Shown in pieces: positions 7,749-17,317 of a DNA stretch of 64,000 nucleotides. The notes beneath the pieces are model-generated. The model saw only the letters and a program-made list of their open reading frames with translations, searched no databases and was not told where the DNA came from. Position numbers and translations under genes: made by a program. Each line of letters starts with the position of its first letter. Within the stretch, counting starts at the first letter, position 1. The stretch comes from Nodosilinea sp. LEGE 07088 (lineage in GTDB: Bacteria; Cyanobacteriota; Cyanobacteriia; Phormidesmidales; Phormidesmidaceae): assembly GCF_015207395.1 (NCBI RefSeq), contig NZ_JADEWX010000017.1, positions 1 through 64,000 on the forward strand. Direction: 5' to 3'.

Positions 7749-8906
7749 TTAGCCAGACTGCTCATGGAGTTCGGCGGTTTTGACCTTGAGGGTCATGGGG
7801 CGATCGCCCCGCTGTACCTGAAGCTCTAGCGCATCGCCAATCTTGGTATTCTCAACCACGATTTGCAGCTCATCGGCACTGCGCACCGGCGCACCCCCGG
7901 CCTGCACAATCACATCGCCACGACGCAGCCCGGCATCGGCGGCGGGGGTGCCCTCCAGCACGCGGATGATCAGCACCCCGTCGATCTCGGGCAGATACAT
8001 CCCAGAGTTGATGTCGGCGTTGCTGCGCTTGGCCTGCTCGGGGGTGAGGTTGGCAATTTGCACACCGATGTAGGGGTGGGCAACGGTTTCGCCCCGCGAG
8101 AGCCGGTCTTTGACCTCTTTGGCCTTGTTGATCGGAATGGCAAAGCCAATGCCCATGGCGTCGGCCCGAATGGCGGTGTTGATGCCAATCACCTCGCCCC
8201 GCTGGTTGACCAGTGGCCCGCCCGAGTTGCCGGGGTTGATGGCGGCATCGGTCTGAATAAACTCCAGCCGCTTGCCGGGAATGCCCACGGAGCTGCTGGT
8301 GCGCTTCAGGGTGCTGACAATCCCTAGGGTAACGGTGTTGTCGAGGCCGAGGGGGTTGCCCACGGCGATCGCCCAATCGCCCACTTCTACCTGGTCGGAG
8401 TTGCCCAGGGTTGCTACCGGCAGGGCGTCATCTTCGGCATCGTCTTCGATTTTGACCACGGCCAGGTCAGTCACGTCGTCTACCCCTTCGACAACGGCCT
8501 CAAAATTGCGGCCATCCTTGAGGGTGACCACGACCCGATCGGCCCCGTTGACCACGTGGGCGTTGGTGAGAATGTTGCCGGTGTCGTCAATGATGAACCC
8601 TGAACCCTGGCCCCGCAGCAGTTCTTCCTGGGGCTGGCGGGGTATGGCACCGAAGAAATCCCGCAGAAAGGGATCGTCGTAGAACGGATCGCGGGCCTGG
8701 CGAGTGATGGTTTTCTCGGTGTCGATGCGGACAACTGCCGGGCCAACCTGGCGCACGGCGGCGGCGACAAAGCTCTCATTGGCGATCGCAGCGGTGGCCG
8801 CCGACTGGGCATAGGCGGGCGGGGCGATCGCCGTTGTCACCATGATCACCACCGCGAACACCGTGGCCAGAAGCCATTTCAGGGGTATCCAGAGTCCTTG
8901 TTTCAA
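7749..8906 (-). CDS. Deg/HtrA-family serine protease (HhoA/HhoB type)
   Basis: This 385-residue protein is a secreted trypsin-like protease with one PDZ domain. A signal peptide spans about 1-34 with an AYA-Q cleavage site. The catalytic triad is His117 (TNAHVV), Asp147 (TDLAVVK) and Ser228 (GNSGGP). The PDZ domain covers about 275-375, with the hydrophobic-loop region [10 protein letters not shown]. Length and layout match cyanobacterial HtrA/HhoA/HhoB proteases, which degrade misfolded proteins in periplasm or thylakoid lumen. Which of the three paralogues this is cannot be decided from the sequence alone. Transcription points toward the DUF4870 gene. Confidence 0.92.
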   Translation of the reverse strand: MKQGLWIPLKWLLATVFAVVIMVTTAIAPPAYAQSAATAAIANESFVAAAVRQVGPAVVRIDTEKTITRQARDPFYDDPFLRDFFGAIPRQPQEELLRGQGSGFIIDDTGNILTNAHVVNGADRVVVTLKDGRNFEAVVEGVDDVTDLAVVKIEDDAEDDALPVATLGNSDQVEVGDWAIAVGNPLGLDNTVTLGIVSTLKRTSSSVGIPGKRLEFIQTDAAINPGNSGGPLVNQRGEVIGINTAIRADAMGIGFAIPINKAKEVKDRLSRGETVAHPYIGVQIANLTPEQAKRSNADINSGMYLPEIDGVLIIRVLEGTPAADAGLRRGDVIVQAGGAPVRSADELQIVVENTKIGDALELQVQRGDRPMTLKVKTAELHEQSG

Positions 8907-9156
8907 GGGAGCAAGCCTTTAATTACGCACAACAGCAGGGGGTAGTATCCCGTTGAATCTTCCAAAATTGTTTCACAAGAGTCTGACTATCGGGGGAGGG
9001 GGATACCGAACTTTGGAGTGGGCTAGGCCGAAGGGACTTGAAACAAGCCCCGTGGAATGCAGAGGAAGCATGTCGAGTTGTAAAAATCTGTCTAAAGACC
9101 AGGGATGAATTTGGCATAATTTGTTACAGTCTTGGCGCTGCAAGCATACCGATACA

Positions 9157-10671
9157 ATGACCGCTAACTACGTCATGGCCCTGGATCTGGGCACCACCGG
9201 CAACCGCGCGATTATTTTTGATCGCGGCGGTGCGATCGCAGGTCAGGCCTATCGAGAACTCACCCAGTACTATCCGCAGCCGAGTTGGGTCGAGCACGAT
9301 GCCCGCGAAATTTGGACTGAGATCGAATGGGCCATGGGGTCGGCTATTTCTAAAGCCGGGCTCAAACCCACCGACATTGCCGCCATTGGCCTAACCGTAC
9401 AGCGCGAAACCTGTCTGCTGTGGGACAGCAGCACCGGTCGTCCCCTGGCCAACGCTATCGTCTGGCAAGACCGGCGCACCGCCCCCCTCTGTAACCAATT
9501 GAGAGCGGCGGGTAAGGCCGAGGAAATCTATGATCGCACTGGCTTAGTGCTCGATGCCTACTTCTCGGCCACTAAGCTGACCTGGCTGCTGGAGCAGGCC
9601 AAAAAAGAAGCTGACCCGCCGATCGACTTTGACCAGGTGCTGGCGGGCACCGTCGATAGCTGGGTGCTGTGGAACCTGACCGGGCGGCAGGTGCACGCCA
9701 CCGACCACAGCAATGCCAGCCGCACCATGTTGCTCAACATCGCCAGTGGTCAGTGGGATGACAGCCTGCTGGAGATGTTCAACATTCCGCCTCACATGAT
9801 GCCGACGATTAAGCCCAGCGTGGGCTTGTTTGGCCACACCGATCCGGCGATTTTAGGGGTCGAAATCCCGATCACGGCGATCTTTGGCGATCAGCAGGCG
9901 GCGCTCTACGGCCACGGCTGCGATCGCCCCGGCCTGCTCAAATGCACCTACGGCACCGGGGCGTTTCTGGTGTCGCACACCGGCAATGAGGTGGTGCGAT
10001 CGCAGCATCAGCTGCTCTCCACCGTGGCCTGGTCCCAGGCCAATGGCGATGCCAAGCATCCCCAGATCGGCTATGCGATCGAGGGCAGTATGTTTACCGC
10101 TGGGGCCTGCATTCAGTGGCTGCGCGATGGCTTACAGGTGATCTCCAGCGCCGCTGAAACCGAAATTTTGGCCCAAAACGTCGCCGATAACGGGGGTGTC
10201 TATTTTGTGCCCGCCCTCAGCGGCCTTGGGGCTCCCCACTGGGATATGAGCGCCCGTGGTGCGTTTCTGGGGTTGACGCGCGGTGCCCACCGCGATCACC
10301 TGGTGCGGGCGGTGCTGGAGGCGATCGCTTACGAAGTCAAAGAAGTCGTCGATGCCGTCAACCAGGATGGCGGTACCCCCATCCGCCAGCTCAAGGTTGA
10401 CGGCGGGGCCTGCAATAACGACTTTCTCATGCAGTTCCAGGCCGACGTGCTGGGCATTCCCATCGAACGGCCCCAGGTGCTCGACGTCACCGCCCAGGGC
10501 GCTGCCTTTGCCGCGGGCCTGGCGGTTGGTTTCTGGAATGACTACCGCACCCTGGTCGACAGCCGCCCCATCGATCGCGTCTTTGAACCCGGTGCTGGCC
10601 AAAGCGAAGCCCAGGAAAACTTTGCGATGTGGACGAAGGCCGTGGGCCGGGCCAAAGATTGGGCCAATTAA
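9157..10671 (+). CDS. glpK: Glycerol kinase
   Basis: This FGGY-family kinase of 504 residues phosphorylates glycerol to glycerol 3-phosphate, the backbone for lipid synthesis. The N-terminal phosphate loop is DLGTTG at 10-15. Glycerol-binding residues of the family are recognisable: Arg-Glu in VQRETC, Trp in IVWQDRR, Tyr in DAYFSATK, and Asp-Gln in FGDQQAAL. The C-terminal half has the ATP-binding YGTGAFL and KVDGGACNN motifs. I use the ATG at 9157 rather than upstream TTG codons because the domain begins at once. It is followed by an aminotransferase gene in the same orientation. Confidence 0.93.
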   Translation: MTANYVMALDLGTTGNRAIIFDRGGAIAGQAYRELTQYYPQPSWVEHDAREIWTEIEWAMGSAISKAGLKPTDIAAIGLTVQRETCLLWDSSTGRPLANAIVWQDRRTAPLCNQLRAAGKAEEIYDRTGLVLDAYFSATKLTWLLEQAKKEADPPIDFDQVLAGTVDSWVLWNLTGRQVHATDHSNASRTMLLNIASGQWDDSLLEMFNIPPHMMPTIKPSVGLFGHTDPAILGVEIPITAIFGDQQAALYGHGCDRPGLLKCTYGTGAFLVSHTGNEVVRSQHQLLSTVAWSQANGDAKHPQIGYAIEGSMFTAGACIQWLRDGLQVISSAAETEILAQNVADNGGVYFVPALSGLGAPHWDMSARGAFLGLTRGAHRDHLVRAVLEAIAYEVKEVVDAVNQDGGTPIRQLKVDGGACNNDFLMQFQADVLGIPIERPQVLDVTAQGAAFAAGLAVGFWNDYRTLVDSRPIDRVFEPGAGQSEAQENFAMWTKAVGRAKDWAN

Positions 10672-10775
10672 TGGAGACTGCAATCCGGGATCGCCCTGGC
10701 TCACGGCGAGGCGCTTGGTGCAGCCGAGCATTACCCCTAATCTAATGGAAATCGCCTTCTCCTACAGGTCTACCC

Positions 10776-12173
10776 ATGCCCGATACTGCTCATCCCCTCG
10801 GCGTCACCGCTAGCTCTGCGACTGCCCATGCAGGCTCAGCCACCAACGGTTCCCCAGACCATAACCCTGCGGGCAATGGCCCCTCAGATGAAGAAATGTG
10901 GGACATTGTCGAGCATCACCTGGTGCGCTACGGCGGTAGCTTCGCGCCCATGCTGATTGAGCGAGCGCGGGGCAGCTACCTGTACGATCGCCAGGGCCAC
11001 AAAATTCTTGACTTTACCTCTGGGCAAATGTGCGCCACTCTGGGCCACAACCACCCCGATGTGGTGCAGGCCATCCACAAAGCCTGTGAAACCGTGCTGC
11101 ACCTGTTCAGCGGTATGCTGTCTCCGGCGGTGGTGGACTTAGCAGATGCCCTTTGTCAGCGCTTGCCGCCTACCCTACAAAAGGCGCTGTTTCTCAACAC
11201 CGGCAGCGAGGTCAACGAGGCCGCCCTGCGCATGGCCAAGCTGCACACCGGCGGCTTTGAGGTGGTGGGCCTGAGCGCCTCCTGGCACGGTATGACCGCC
11301 GGGGCCAGCGCCAGCACCTTTGTGTCAGCCAGAAAGGGCTACGGCCCCACCATTCCCGGCAACCTGGCGCTGCCCACGCCCAACTGCTATCGCTGCCCGA
11401 TTCGCCACTGCCAAGACCAGTGCGACATGACCTGCCTGGAGGTGGGGTTGGAGCTAGTGGATAGCCAGTCGGTGGGGGCCTATGCTGCCGTCATTGCCGA
11501 GCCGGTACTCAGTGCTGGCGGGGTAGTAGTGCCTCCCGAGGGCTACTTTCAGCGGTTGCAGCAGTATTGCCAGGAGCGGGGCATGGTGCTGATTTTGGAC
11601 GAAGCTCAAACCGCCTTTGGTCGTCTGGGCAGCTTCTTTGCCTTTGAACAACTGGGCATGGTGCCCGATATACTCACCCTGTCGAAGACCCTGGGGGGTG
11701 GCCTGCCCCTGGCGGCGATGGTCACCAGCGATGCGATCGAGTCCGACTGCTACGAGAAGGAGTTTATCTACTACACCTCCCATGTGTCTGACCCGATGCC
11801 CGCCGAAGTGGGGCTGGCGGTGCTGCGGGTGTTGACCCGCCAAAACCTTGTGGAGCAAGCAGCGGCCATGGGCACTTACCTCAAGACCGGATTGCTGAAG
11901 CTGAAGGATCGCTATGAAATCATTGGCGACGTGCGCGGGCGCGGGCTGCTGCTGGGGGTAGAGCTGGTTAAAGATCGCCAGAGCCGCGAACCCGACCCCG
12001 AAACCGGAGCCGCCATCACCCGCCGCTGCCTAGAGCTGGGCCTGAGCATGAATATTACCGCCCTGCCCGGCATGGGCAGCGTCTGGCGGATCGCCCCACC
12101 GCTAACGGTGACCACCGCCGAACTAGACGAAGGCCTGGCCATTTTGGAGCAGGCCATAGGTGACTGTTTGTGA
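10776..12173 (+). CDS. Class III PLP aminotransferase, 2,2-dialkylglycine decarboxylase-like
   Basis: At 465 residues this is a fold-type I, class III PLP enzyme. It resembles 2,2-dialkylglycine decarboxylase throughout, including HLVRYGGSFAPM, the TSGQM motif (Q84) and SWHGMT (169-174), DEAQT (275-279), the Schiff-base Lys304 in TLSKTLGGGLPLA, YYTSHVSDP and the C-terminal RIAPPLTV arginine. In that enzyme Gln52 of TSGQM helps remove the carboxylate, and it is kept here, which supports decarboxylation-dependent transamination. An insert at 203-220 carries five cysteines (C204, C207, C212, C216, C220), as in several related aminotransferases. The N-terminal 35 residues are a disordered Ser/Gly/Asn stretch. 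The physiological substrate is not known. Confidence 0.8.
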   Translation: MPDTAHPLGVTASSATAHAGSATNGSPDHNPAGNGPSDEEMWDIVEHHLVRYGGSFAPMLIERARGSYLYDRQGHKILDFTSGQMCATLGHNHPDVVQAIHKACETVLHLFSGMLSPAVVDLADALCQRLPPTLQKALFLNTGSEVNEAALRMAKLHTGGFEVVGLSASWHGMTAGASASTFVSARKGYGPTIPGNLALPTPNCYRCPIRHCQDQCDMTCLEVGLELVDSQSVGAYAAVIAEPVLSAGGVVVPPEGYFQRLQQYCQERGMVLILDEAQTAFGRLGSFFAFEQLGMVPDILTLSKTLGGGLPLAAMVTSDAIESDCYEKEFIYYTSHVSDPMPAEVGLAVLRVLTRQNLVEQAAAMGTYLKTGLLKLKDRYEIIGDVRGRGLLLGVELVKDRQSREPDPETGAAITRRCLELGLSMNITALPGMGSVWRIAPPLTVTTAELDEGLAILEQAIGDCL

Positions 12174-12234
12174 TGGCGACACCCAATTTGGCGTGGCTTA
12201 CACTAGAGGAACAATTCTCTCAAACCTTGGTGCT

Positions 12235-12693
12235 ATGCCCAAGACTCCGCTGCAAACACCCCTACCACAGCTCTACGATGAGGATTTTGTCCGCTGGGTC
12301 GAGGCTACGGTCGCCTGCCTAAAACGCAGAGACACTGAGCACCTCGATTGGAACGGACTGATAGAGGAGATTGAAGACTTGGGCAAATCTGCCAAGCGAG
12401 AGCTAGAGAGCCGTCTGAGCGTTTTGCTGGTTCATTTACTCAAGCGTTGCCACGTAGACTTACCCGATGATTATCGCGGTTGGCAATTGACTATTTTGGA
12501 GCAGCGCAATGCTCTGAAGCGGTTACTTAAACAATCGCCTAGCCTCAAAGGCTATTTTGAAGCGGTGCTTGAGGAGATCTATCAGGATGCTTTAGCGGAA
12601 GCGATCGCAGCTTATCCTACCAGCACCTTCCCCACGGCCTATCCCTTTAGCCCAGACCTACAAACCTTGCTGACAGACGATCCCTGGAGCTGA
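12235..12693 (+). CDS. DUF29 family protein
   Basis: The start at 12235 gives a 152-residue protein that opens right before the conserved LYDEDFVRWVEAT block; upstream codons from 12160 overlap the preceding gene. LDWNGLIEEIEDLGKSAKRELESRLSVLL then LLKRCH are typical of DUF29, a mostly alpha-helical family abundant in cyanobacteria and of unknown function. The gene lies 61 bp after the aminotransferase and 19 bp before a response regulator gene, all on the plus strand. Confidence 0.85.
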   Translation: MPKTPLQTPLPQLYDEDFVRWVEATVACLKRRDTEHLDWNGLIEEIEDLGKSAKRELESRLSVLLVHLLKRCHVDLPDDYRGWQLTILEQRNALKRLLKQSPSLKGYFEAVLEEIYQDALAEAIAAYPTSTFPTAYPFSPDLQTLLTDDPWS

Positions 12694-12712
12694 AACCCAC
12701 CCCCTCTTCCCC

Positions 12713-13390
12713 ATGAAGATTTTGCTCGTTGATGACGAAGTGGAACTTGCCGACCCGCTGAGTCGGCTCCTCAAGCGGGAAGGCTATGACGTGGATGTCG
12801 CCACCGATGGAGAAGCAGGCCGTGACCTAGCGGGCCAGGGCGGCTATGACCTGCTGATTCTCGACTGGATGCTGCCGGGGCTGAGTGGGCTAGAGATCTG
12901 TCGGCAGGTGCGATCGCGCCAAGATAGCACCCCAGTCCTCTTTCTCACCGCCAAAGACACCCTCAACGATCGCGTCGATGGCCTCGACGCCGGGGCCGAC
13001 GACTACCTGGTCAAACCCTTCGAGCTGCGGGAGTTGCTGGCGCGGGTGCGGGCCCTGCTGCGGCGATCGCCCAATCTGGAACCCGCTCCGCCGCCCCGCC
13101 TCACCTACGACGACCTCACCCTCGATGAAGCCAACCAGCTCGCCCACCGCCAGGGCCAGCCCGTGGAACTCTCCGACAAAGAAACCCGATTGCTGGCCTA
13201 CCTGCTGCGCCACCCCAACCAGCTCCTGACCCACGAGCAAATTTACCAAGGCGTTTGGGATGACCAAGAGGCCCCCAGCAGCAACGTGGTCGCCGCCCAA
13301 ATGCGCCTGCTGCGTCGCAAGATCGAGCCCAAAGGCACGCCGCCGATCATTCATACGGTCTATGGCAAAGGCTATCGGCTAGGAGGCTAG
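12713..13390 (+). CDS. OmpR/PhoB-family response regulator
   Basis: This 225-residue two-domain regulator has a receiver domain at 1-115 with the acidic pair DD at 7-8, phospho-acceptor Asp51 (LILDWMLPG), Thr79 and Lys101 (YLVKPF). A winged-helix DNA-binding domain follows at about 128-225 and ends HTVYGKGYRLGG. It resembles RppA/NrsR-type cyanobacterial regulators, but no histidine kinase gene is adjacent, so the partner is unknown. The ATG follows the DUF29 stop by 19 bp, which suggests co-transcription. Confidence 0.9.
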   Translation: MKILLVDDEVELADPLSRLLKREGYDVDVATDGEAGRDLAGQGGYDLLILDWMLPGLSGLEICRQVRSRQDSTPVLFLTAKDTLNDRVDGLDAGADDYLVKPFELRELLARVRALLRRSPNLEPAPPPRLTYDDLTLDEANQLAHRQGQPVELSDKETRLLAYLLRHPNQLLTHEQIYQGVWDDQEAPSSNVVAAQMRLLRRKIEPKGTPPIIHTVYGKGYRLGG

Positions 13391-13506
13391 GGGAATTTTG
13401 GATTGGTGATTGGCGATTTCGGATTGGGGCATCTGTTACATCCAGAAGCCTCCCATGACAGTGCCGCTCATCCCGCCAAAATCCAAAATCCAAACTCCAA
13501 AATTGA

Positions 13507-14100
13507 TTAAAACCGCGACCCCGGCTGCCGCAAAAACTCCGCCTCCTCCGGCGTTGTCTCGCGGCCCAAGATTTCGTTACGATGGGGGAAGCGGCCAAAC
13601 CGCTGAATCACCTCGCGGTGACGCAGAGCATAGTCAAGGGGTGACTCAAACCCAGGATGGGTGTCGTGGAGCGATCGCACCAGATCCACACAGCGATCCT
13701 GATCTGCCAAATGCTCGCTGTGCTCCAGCGGCAGGTAAAAAAACAAGCGCTCTACCGGCAATACCTGCTGGTCATAGCCCTTCGCCAGGGCGTGGTTGGC
13801 GGTGTCTCGGGCGGCACCGTCGCTAGCAAAGCTGCGCGCCTCACCCCGAAACAGATTGCGCGGCAGCTGGTCAAGCAACAGCACCAGCGCCAGGCATGAT
13901 CTCGGATGCTGGTGCCAGGCGGCTAACTCACCAGCTGCCGCCCGGTCAACATCCGCTAAAAACAGCCGCCGAATGGTGTCATCAAAAGCCGGGTCTTTCT
14001 TAAACCACACCTGTCGCTGCTGGCCATACTCCCCCTGTCTATCCTCAGGATCGCCAAACCAGAACCGCAGAATCTCTGTTGGCCGTTCGCTCCCTACCAT
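13507..14100 (-). CDS. DUF924 family protein
   Basis: This 197-residue protein shows the DUF924 pattern: ILRFWFGD near the start, the WFKKDPAFDD block, LDQLPRNLFRG with conserved Asp-Gln and Arg-Asn, FFYLPLEHSE, and GRFPHRN followed by GRETTPEEAEFL at the end. The fold is all-helical (TPR-like). The family is widespread and biochemically uncharacterised. Its 3' end faces the response regulator gene across 116 bp that hold AATCCAAAA/TTTTGGATT inverted repeats. The phosphoesterase gene lies 14 bp upstream on the same strand, so the two probably form one transcript. Confidence 0.88.
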   Translation of the reverse strand: MVGSERPTEILRFWFGDPEDRQGEYGQQRQVWFKKDPAFDDTIRRLFLADVDRAAAGELAAWHQHPRSCLALVLLLDQLPRNLFRGEARSFASDGAARDTANHALAKGYDQQVLPVERLFFYLPLEHSEHLADQDRCVDLVRSLHDTHPGFESPLDYALRHREVIQRFGRFPHRNEILGRETTPEEAEFLRQPGSRF

Positions 14101-14114
14101 CGGTATGATTCCTC

Positions 14115-15695
14115 TTAGCTCAGTACTAGCGGATCTAGAGCATAGTCTTGCCAGCTCTGGTGCGATCGCTCCGAAATGTGGGGAGTGACAATAAACTGAG
14201 GTGACTCATCGGCGGTGACATCAATACGCACAAACGAATAGGGCCGCTGGCGCTCGGTTTTGTGGCCGGTCAGGCCCAGATACAGCTGCGATTTGGCTAC
14301 CAGCTTAAATGCCTCCTTACCGTCAGCATTAGCTCCCAGCGGTTCGTAGAGCATTGTCCCCTCCGGTCGCTGTCGCCGCAGGCTCAGGCCGCTGCCGCCG
14401 CAGACTACCCAATTCATATGGCTGTCGGCGTAGCCAGTAGATTCGGTCTTGAGATATTCAAAGCAATGGGCATGGCCGTTTAACACCAGGTTTACCGGCG
14501 GGCGATCGGTGCCGATGTCAGGTATTGCCGCGGCCACCTGGTCGAGTACCCAACGCAGATTTTGACGAATAGCTAGGGTCTGCCCCTGGGCCCACTTGGT
14601 CACCTCCGTGACGTAGGGCGGATGGTGAAAGAAGAGAATGCGCCCCCGCACCGACTTGTCTTGCCAGGAGGCAATTAACCCGTCCCGTAGCCACAGTAGC
14701 TGCTCTGTATCGACCAGCGCCGTCGGCCCAGGATGCACCTGCTTATCGATATCCAGCAGTATTTCTTCCAGTTGTTCTGCCTTCGCCTGGAGATCGTCTA
14801 GGCGTTCCTGCGCATGGGGGTCGGTGTGTTGTAGACGTAGAGCCTCTTCTCGAACCTCTTGTTGCTGGTGCAAAACCTCGGCTCGTTTGGCTGCGAGGTG
14901 CTGGCGATAGGCCGGGTCGGCAATCATCTGGGGCGATAGAGCGGGGTCATTAAAGGTGCTGCTATCAAGGGCAAAGAAATCAATGTCGCCGTAGCGAAAA
15001 GTGTAGTAGCGATTCGGCAGGCGGGTAAACTGGCTGGGCCGGTAGTGTAACCCCCAGGTGTGCTCATTCCAGGGGCCGTAGTAGCGGTCTAGGTGCGTGG
15101 CAATCTGGTCGTTGGGTAGCCCCTTGAGATAATCCAAAAACGCTCGGGCATAGGCATCGCCTACCCCAGATCCACGGCAGCCCACGTTGGGGTTTAGATT
15201 GAACCCCAGCAACTTGCGGATCGGTTGGGTAACTTGTACCAGAGCACTATACAACCTAGGCAAGTTGTAGTAGTCGTGGTTGCCGGGCACCGCCAAAAAG
15301 GGGAACCGAAACAGCATCTCGTCAAAGGCGATCTGCTCGGGGCGATCGCCCCCCACCAGCCACTCTCGATAGGGTTTGATGAAATTTTCGGGGTATTGCT
15401 CACTAGAGCCTACCTGATACACCACATCGCCGGTATGCAGCAAAAAGCGGCAGTCATCTAGATGGGGCACCATTTGCTCGGCAATGCGCCGCTGAGGATG
15501 GTGATCGGTGTGCGGTCCTGAGCCGCTGTCGCCAATCACTAAGAACGAAAATTCTCTCTCGCGGCTACGGCCATCGTCCAAAATCAACCGGGTCTGATCG
15601 ATATTGCGTGCCGCTAAAGCCGGATGCTGCCAGCGGATACGCTCCTTCATCTTGGCAACCTTGGTCAAGATCGGCGGGTCAAGGATGGAAGCCAT
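14115..15695 (-). CDS. Calcineurin-like metallophosphoesterase
   Basis: This 526-residue protein has the metal-binding motifs of the calcineurin-like superfamily in order: GDSG after an FSFLVI strand (near 54), HTGDVVY (near 87), VPGNHDYY (near 137), FFHHPPY and NGHAHCFEY. A helical, Glu/Gln-rich insert (about 275-325) separates the two halves of the catalytic domain. No signal peptide is evident. Substrate is unknown; family members include phosphodiesterases and phosphoprotein phosphatases. It sits upstream of the DUF924 gene on the same strand with a 14-bp gap. Confidence 0.85.
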   Translation of the reverse strand: MASILDPPILTKVAKMKERIRWQHPALAARNIDQTRLILDDGRSREREFSFLVIGDSGSGPHTDHHPQRRIAEQMVPHLDDCRFLLHTGDVVYQVGSSEQYPENFIKPYREWLVGGDRPEQIAFDEMLFRFPFLAVPGNHDYYNLPRLYSALVQVTQPIRKLLGFNLNPNVGCRGSGVGDAYARAFLDYLKGLPNDQIATHLDRYYGPWNEHTWGLHYRPSQFTRLPNRYYTFRYGDIDFFALDSSTFNDPALSPQMIADPAYRQHLAAKRAEVLHQQQEVREEALRLQHTDPHAQERLDDLQAKAEQLEEILLDIDKQVHPGPTALVDTEQLLWLRDGLIASWQDKSVRGRILFFHHPPYVTEVTKWAQGQTLAIRQNLRWVLDQVAAAIPDIGTDRPPVNLVLNGHAHCFEYLKTESTGYADSHMNWVVCGGSGLSLRRQRPEGTMLYEPLGANADGKEAFKLVAKSQLYLGLTGHKTERQRPYSFVRIDVTADESPQFIVTPHISERSHQSWQDYALDPLVLS

Positions 15696-15923
15696 AGGTT
15701 CTGCACGTGAGGGGGCGGCTTGCCCAGCGTAAATGGGGGTTCTTTCTCAGCGTAATCTGACTGCTAAAAAATTGCCGAGTTTAAGCCACAGCTTAGCGAC
15801 CTTTTCACTGCATGGCGCTGCCCCAATGCCTTTTTCGGTAAACCCTGTCCCAGGTGATGGTATCTGCGGTAAGGCAATAAAGTGAGCTAGGCTGAGCAGA
15901 CCTTTCCCTATCTTGGGTGTCAG

Positions 15924-16511
15924 ATGTCGCTGGATTCTATTCACAATGTCATTCACCAGCTAGAGCGACAGCCCCGATGGCAGAGTCGGGGCCAGTTTCG
16001 TCAGGTACTCAATCACTGGGCAGCCTTGGTGGGCGAAGGGGTGGCGCGTCAGGCGGCTCCGGTACGACTCGATCGCGATGTGCTGCATGTGGCGGTGATC
16101 AACCCCATGTGGGCGCAGACGTTGACCCTAGAACGTCTGCGTATCTTAGCCAAGCTCAACGATCGCCTCCATCTCAACCTGCGCGACATTCGGTTTTCTA
16201 GCGGCGACTGGCATCGGCAAAAGCAGTCGTCGCCCAGGGCTCAACAACGTTCTCCAACGGCCTTACCTGAGTGGTTGCGACAGCACCCGAGTTTTGAACC
16301 CCAGGTGATTCCGACATCGTTGCAGCGACCGCAAACCGCTGAGGAGAGCTTTGAACGCTGGGCTACTATGACTCAGCGACTGGCGACCCAGCAGCCCCTC
16401 TGTCCCCAGTGCCAGTGCCCTTGCCCCGCCGGGGAACTCAAGCGCTGGGGGCGATGCAGTATTTGTGCGGTGAAAACGCTTAGAGGTCCAGTAGGGCGAC
16501 ATTCTCAGTAG
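15924..16511 (+). CDS. DUF721/DciA-family protein with C-terminal zinc ribbon
   Basis: This 195-residue protein begins with a DUF721 domain (about 1-95: [22 protein letters not shown] then [17 protein letters not shown]). Such domains occur in DciA, the ancestral loader or partner of the replicative helicase DnaB in bacteria without DnaC. The C-terminal CPQCQC...RCSIC cysteines (about 160-182) look like a zinc ribbon. Cyanobacteria encode DnaB without DnaC, so a helicase-loading role is plausible, but that is inference. The 3' end overlaps the convergent lipB gene by 32 bp. Confidence 0.75.
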   Translation: MSLDSIHNVIHQLERQPRWQSRGQFRQVLNHWAALVGEGVARQAAPVRLDRDVLHVAVINPMWAQTLTLERLRILAKLNDRLHLNLRDIRFSSGDWHRQKQSSPRAQQRSPTALPEWLRQHPSFEPQVIPTSLQRPQTAEESFERWATMTQRLATQQPLCPQCQCPCPAGELKRWGRCSICAVKTLRGPVGRHSQ

Positions 16512-17163
16512 TGGGAACGACGCCAAACACAGCGGCAAAGTGTTTGACTACGACTGGACGCACGATATCTACCGTGACCTCTGGGCAAAACTGCGCCAGA
16601 CTACCGACGGGTTTGTCGGTAATGCCGCAGGGGACAATCGCCTCGAACCCGCGCAAATCAGGGCACACATTCAGCGCCAACCCGTGCATAGTAATCCAAC
16701 GACTGACCTTGATACCGATCGCGGCTAGTTTGCAGTGGCCTACCCACACCCCTGTTAACCCCGGCTGGCGAACCGCCATTACCCCAAACTCAGCCAGGGT
16801 GAGGATCAAAACTTCCTCTAGCTGACGTAGATACCAGTGCAGATCGGTCTGGTGCCGTTTGAGATTGAGAATGGGGTAGCCCACCAGTTGCCCCAGGCAG
16901 TGGTGAGTGACTTCGCCGCCGCGTTCAGTGCGAAACAGTGGATAGGGCAATTGCTCTGGCGGCCGTTTGAGATGGTCGAGGGTAGACCCCTGGCCCAGGG
17001 TATACACACCAGGGTGCTCGACCAGCAGCAGACGATCGGGCTGGGGGCCGTCCCGATGGCGCTGCACCAGCGATTTCTGCCAGGCCCAAGCTTCCGCATA
17101 GGGAACGATCCCTAACTCATACACTTCGCACCGGGGCGTGGTTTCGTGTGGGTTTAGCCCCAT
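16480..17163 (-). CDS. lipB: Octanoyl-[acyl carrier protein]:protein octanoyltransferase
   Basis: LipB moves octanoate from acyl carrier protein to the lipoyl domains of the 2-oxoacid dehydrogenase and glycine cleavage complexes. The 227-residue protein has the family core: [19 protein letters not shown] at 81-88, HGLALNV, and catalytic Cys179 (VPCGI) with Lys145 (CKLAAIGI). One oddity is that the usual HxPGQ motif reads HCLGQ, so proline is replaced by leucine at 90 through a single base change. I use the ATG at 17163 rather than a TTG three codons upstream. The gene converges on the dciA-like gene with a 32-bp overlap. Confidence 0.88.
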   Translation of the reverse strand: MGLNPHETTPRCEVYELGIVPYAEAWAWQKSLVQRHRDGPQPDRLLLVEHPGVYTLGQGSTLDHLKRPPEQLPYPLFRTERGGEVTHHCLGQLVGYPILNLKRHQTDLHWYLRQLEEVLILTLAEFGVMAVRQPGLTGVWVGHCKLAAIGIKVSRWITMHGLALNVCPDLRGFEAIVPCGITDKPVGSLAQFCPEVTVDIVRPVVVKHFAAVFGVVPTTENVALLDL

Positions 17164-17317
17164 AGTTGTCAACCGTAAGTTCGCTCAAATGGGTTAGTTT
17201 TTAGGAACTTGCAATCAAGAATTATCAACCCATGCAAAGGATTCTAAAGGACGCTGTTGTACAAGATACAAGGTGTTAGGGTAAACCCATGAGCCGACGT
17301 ATCAAGGAGTCCGCTTT

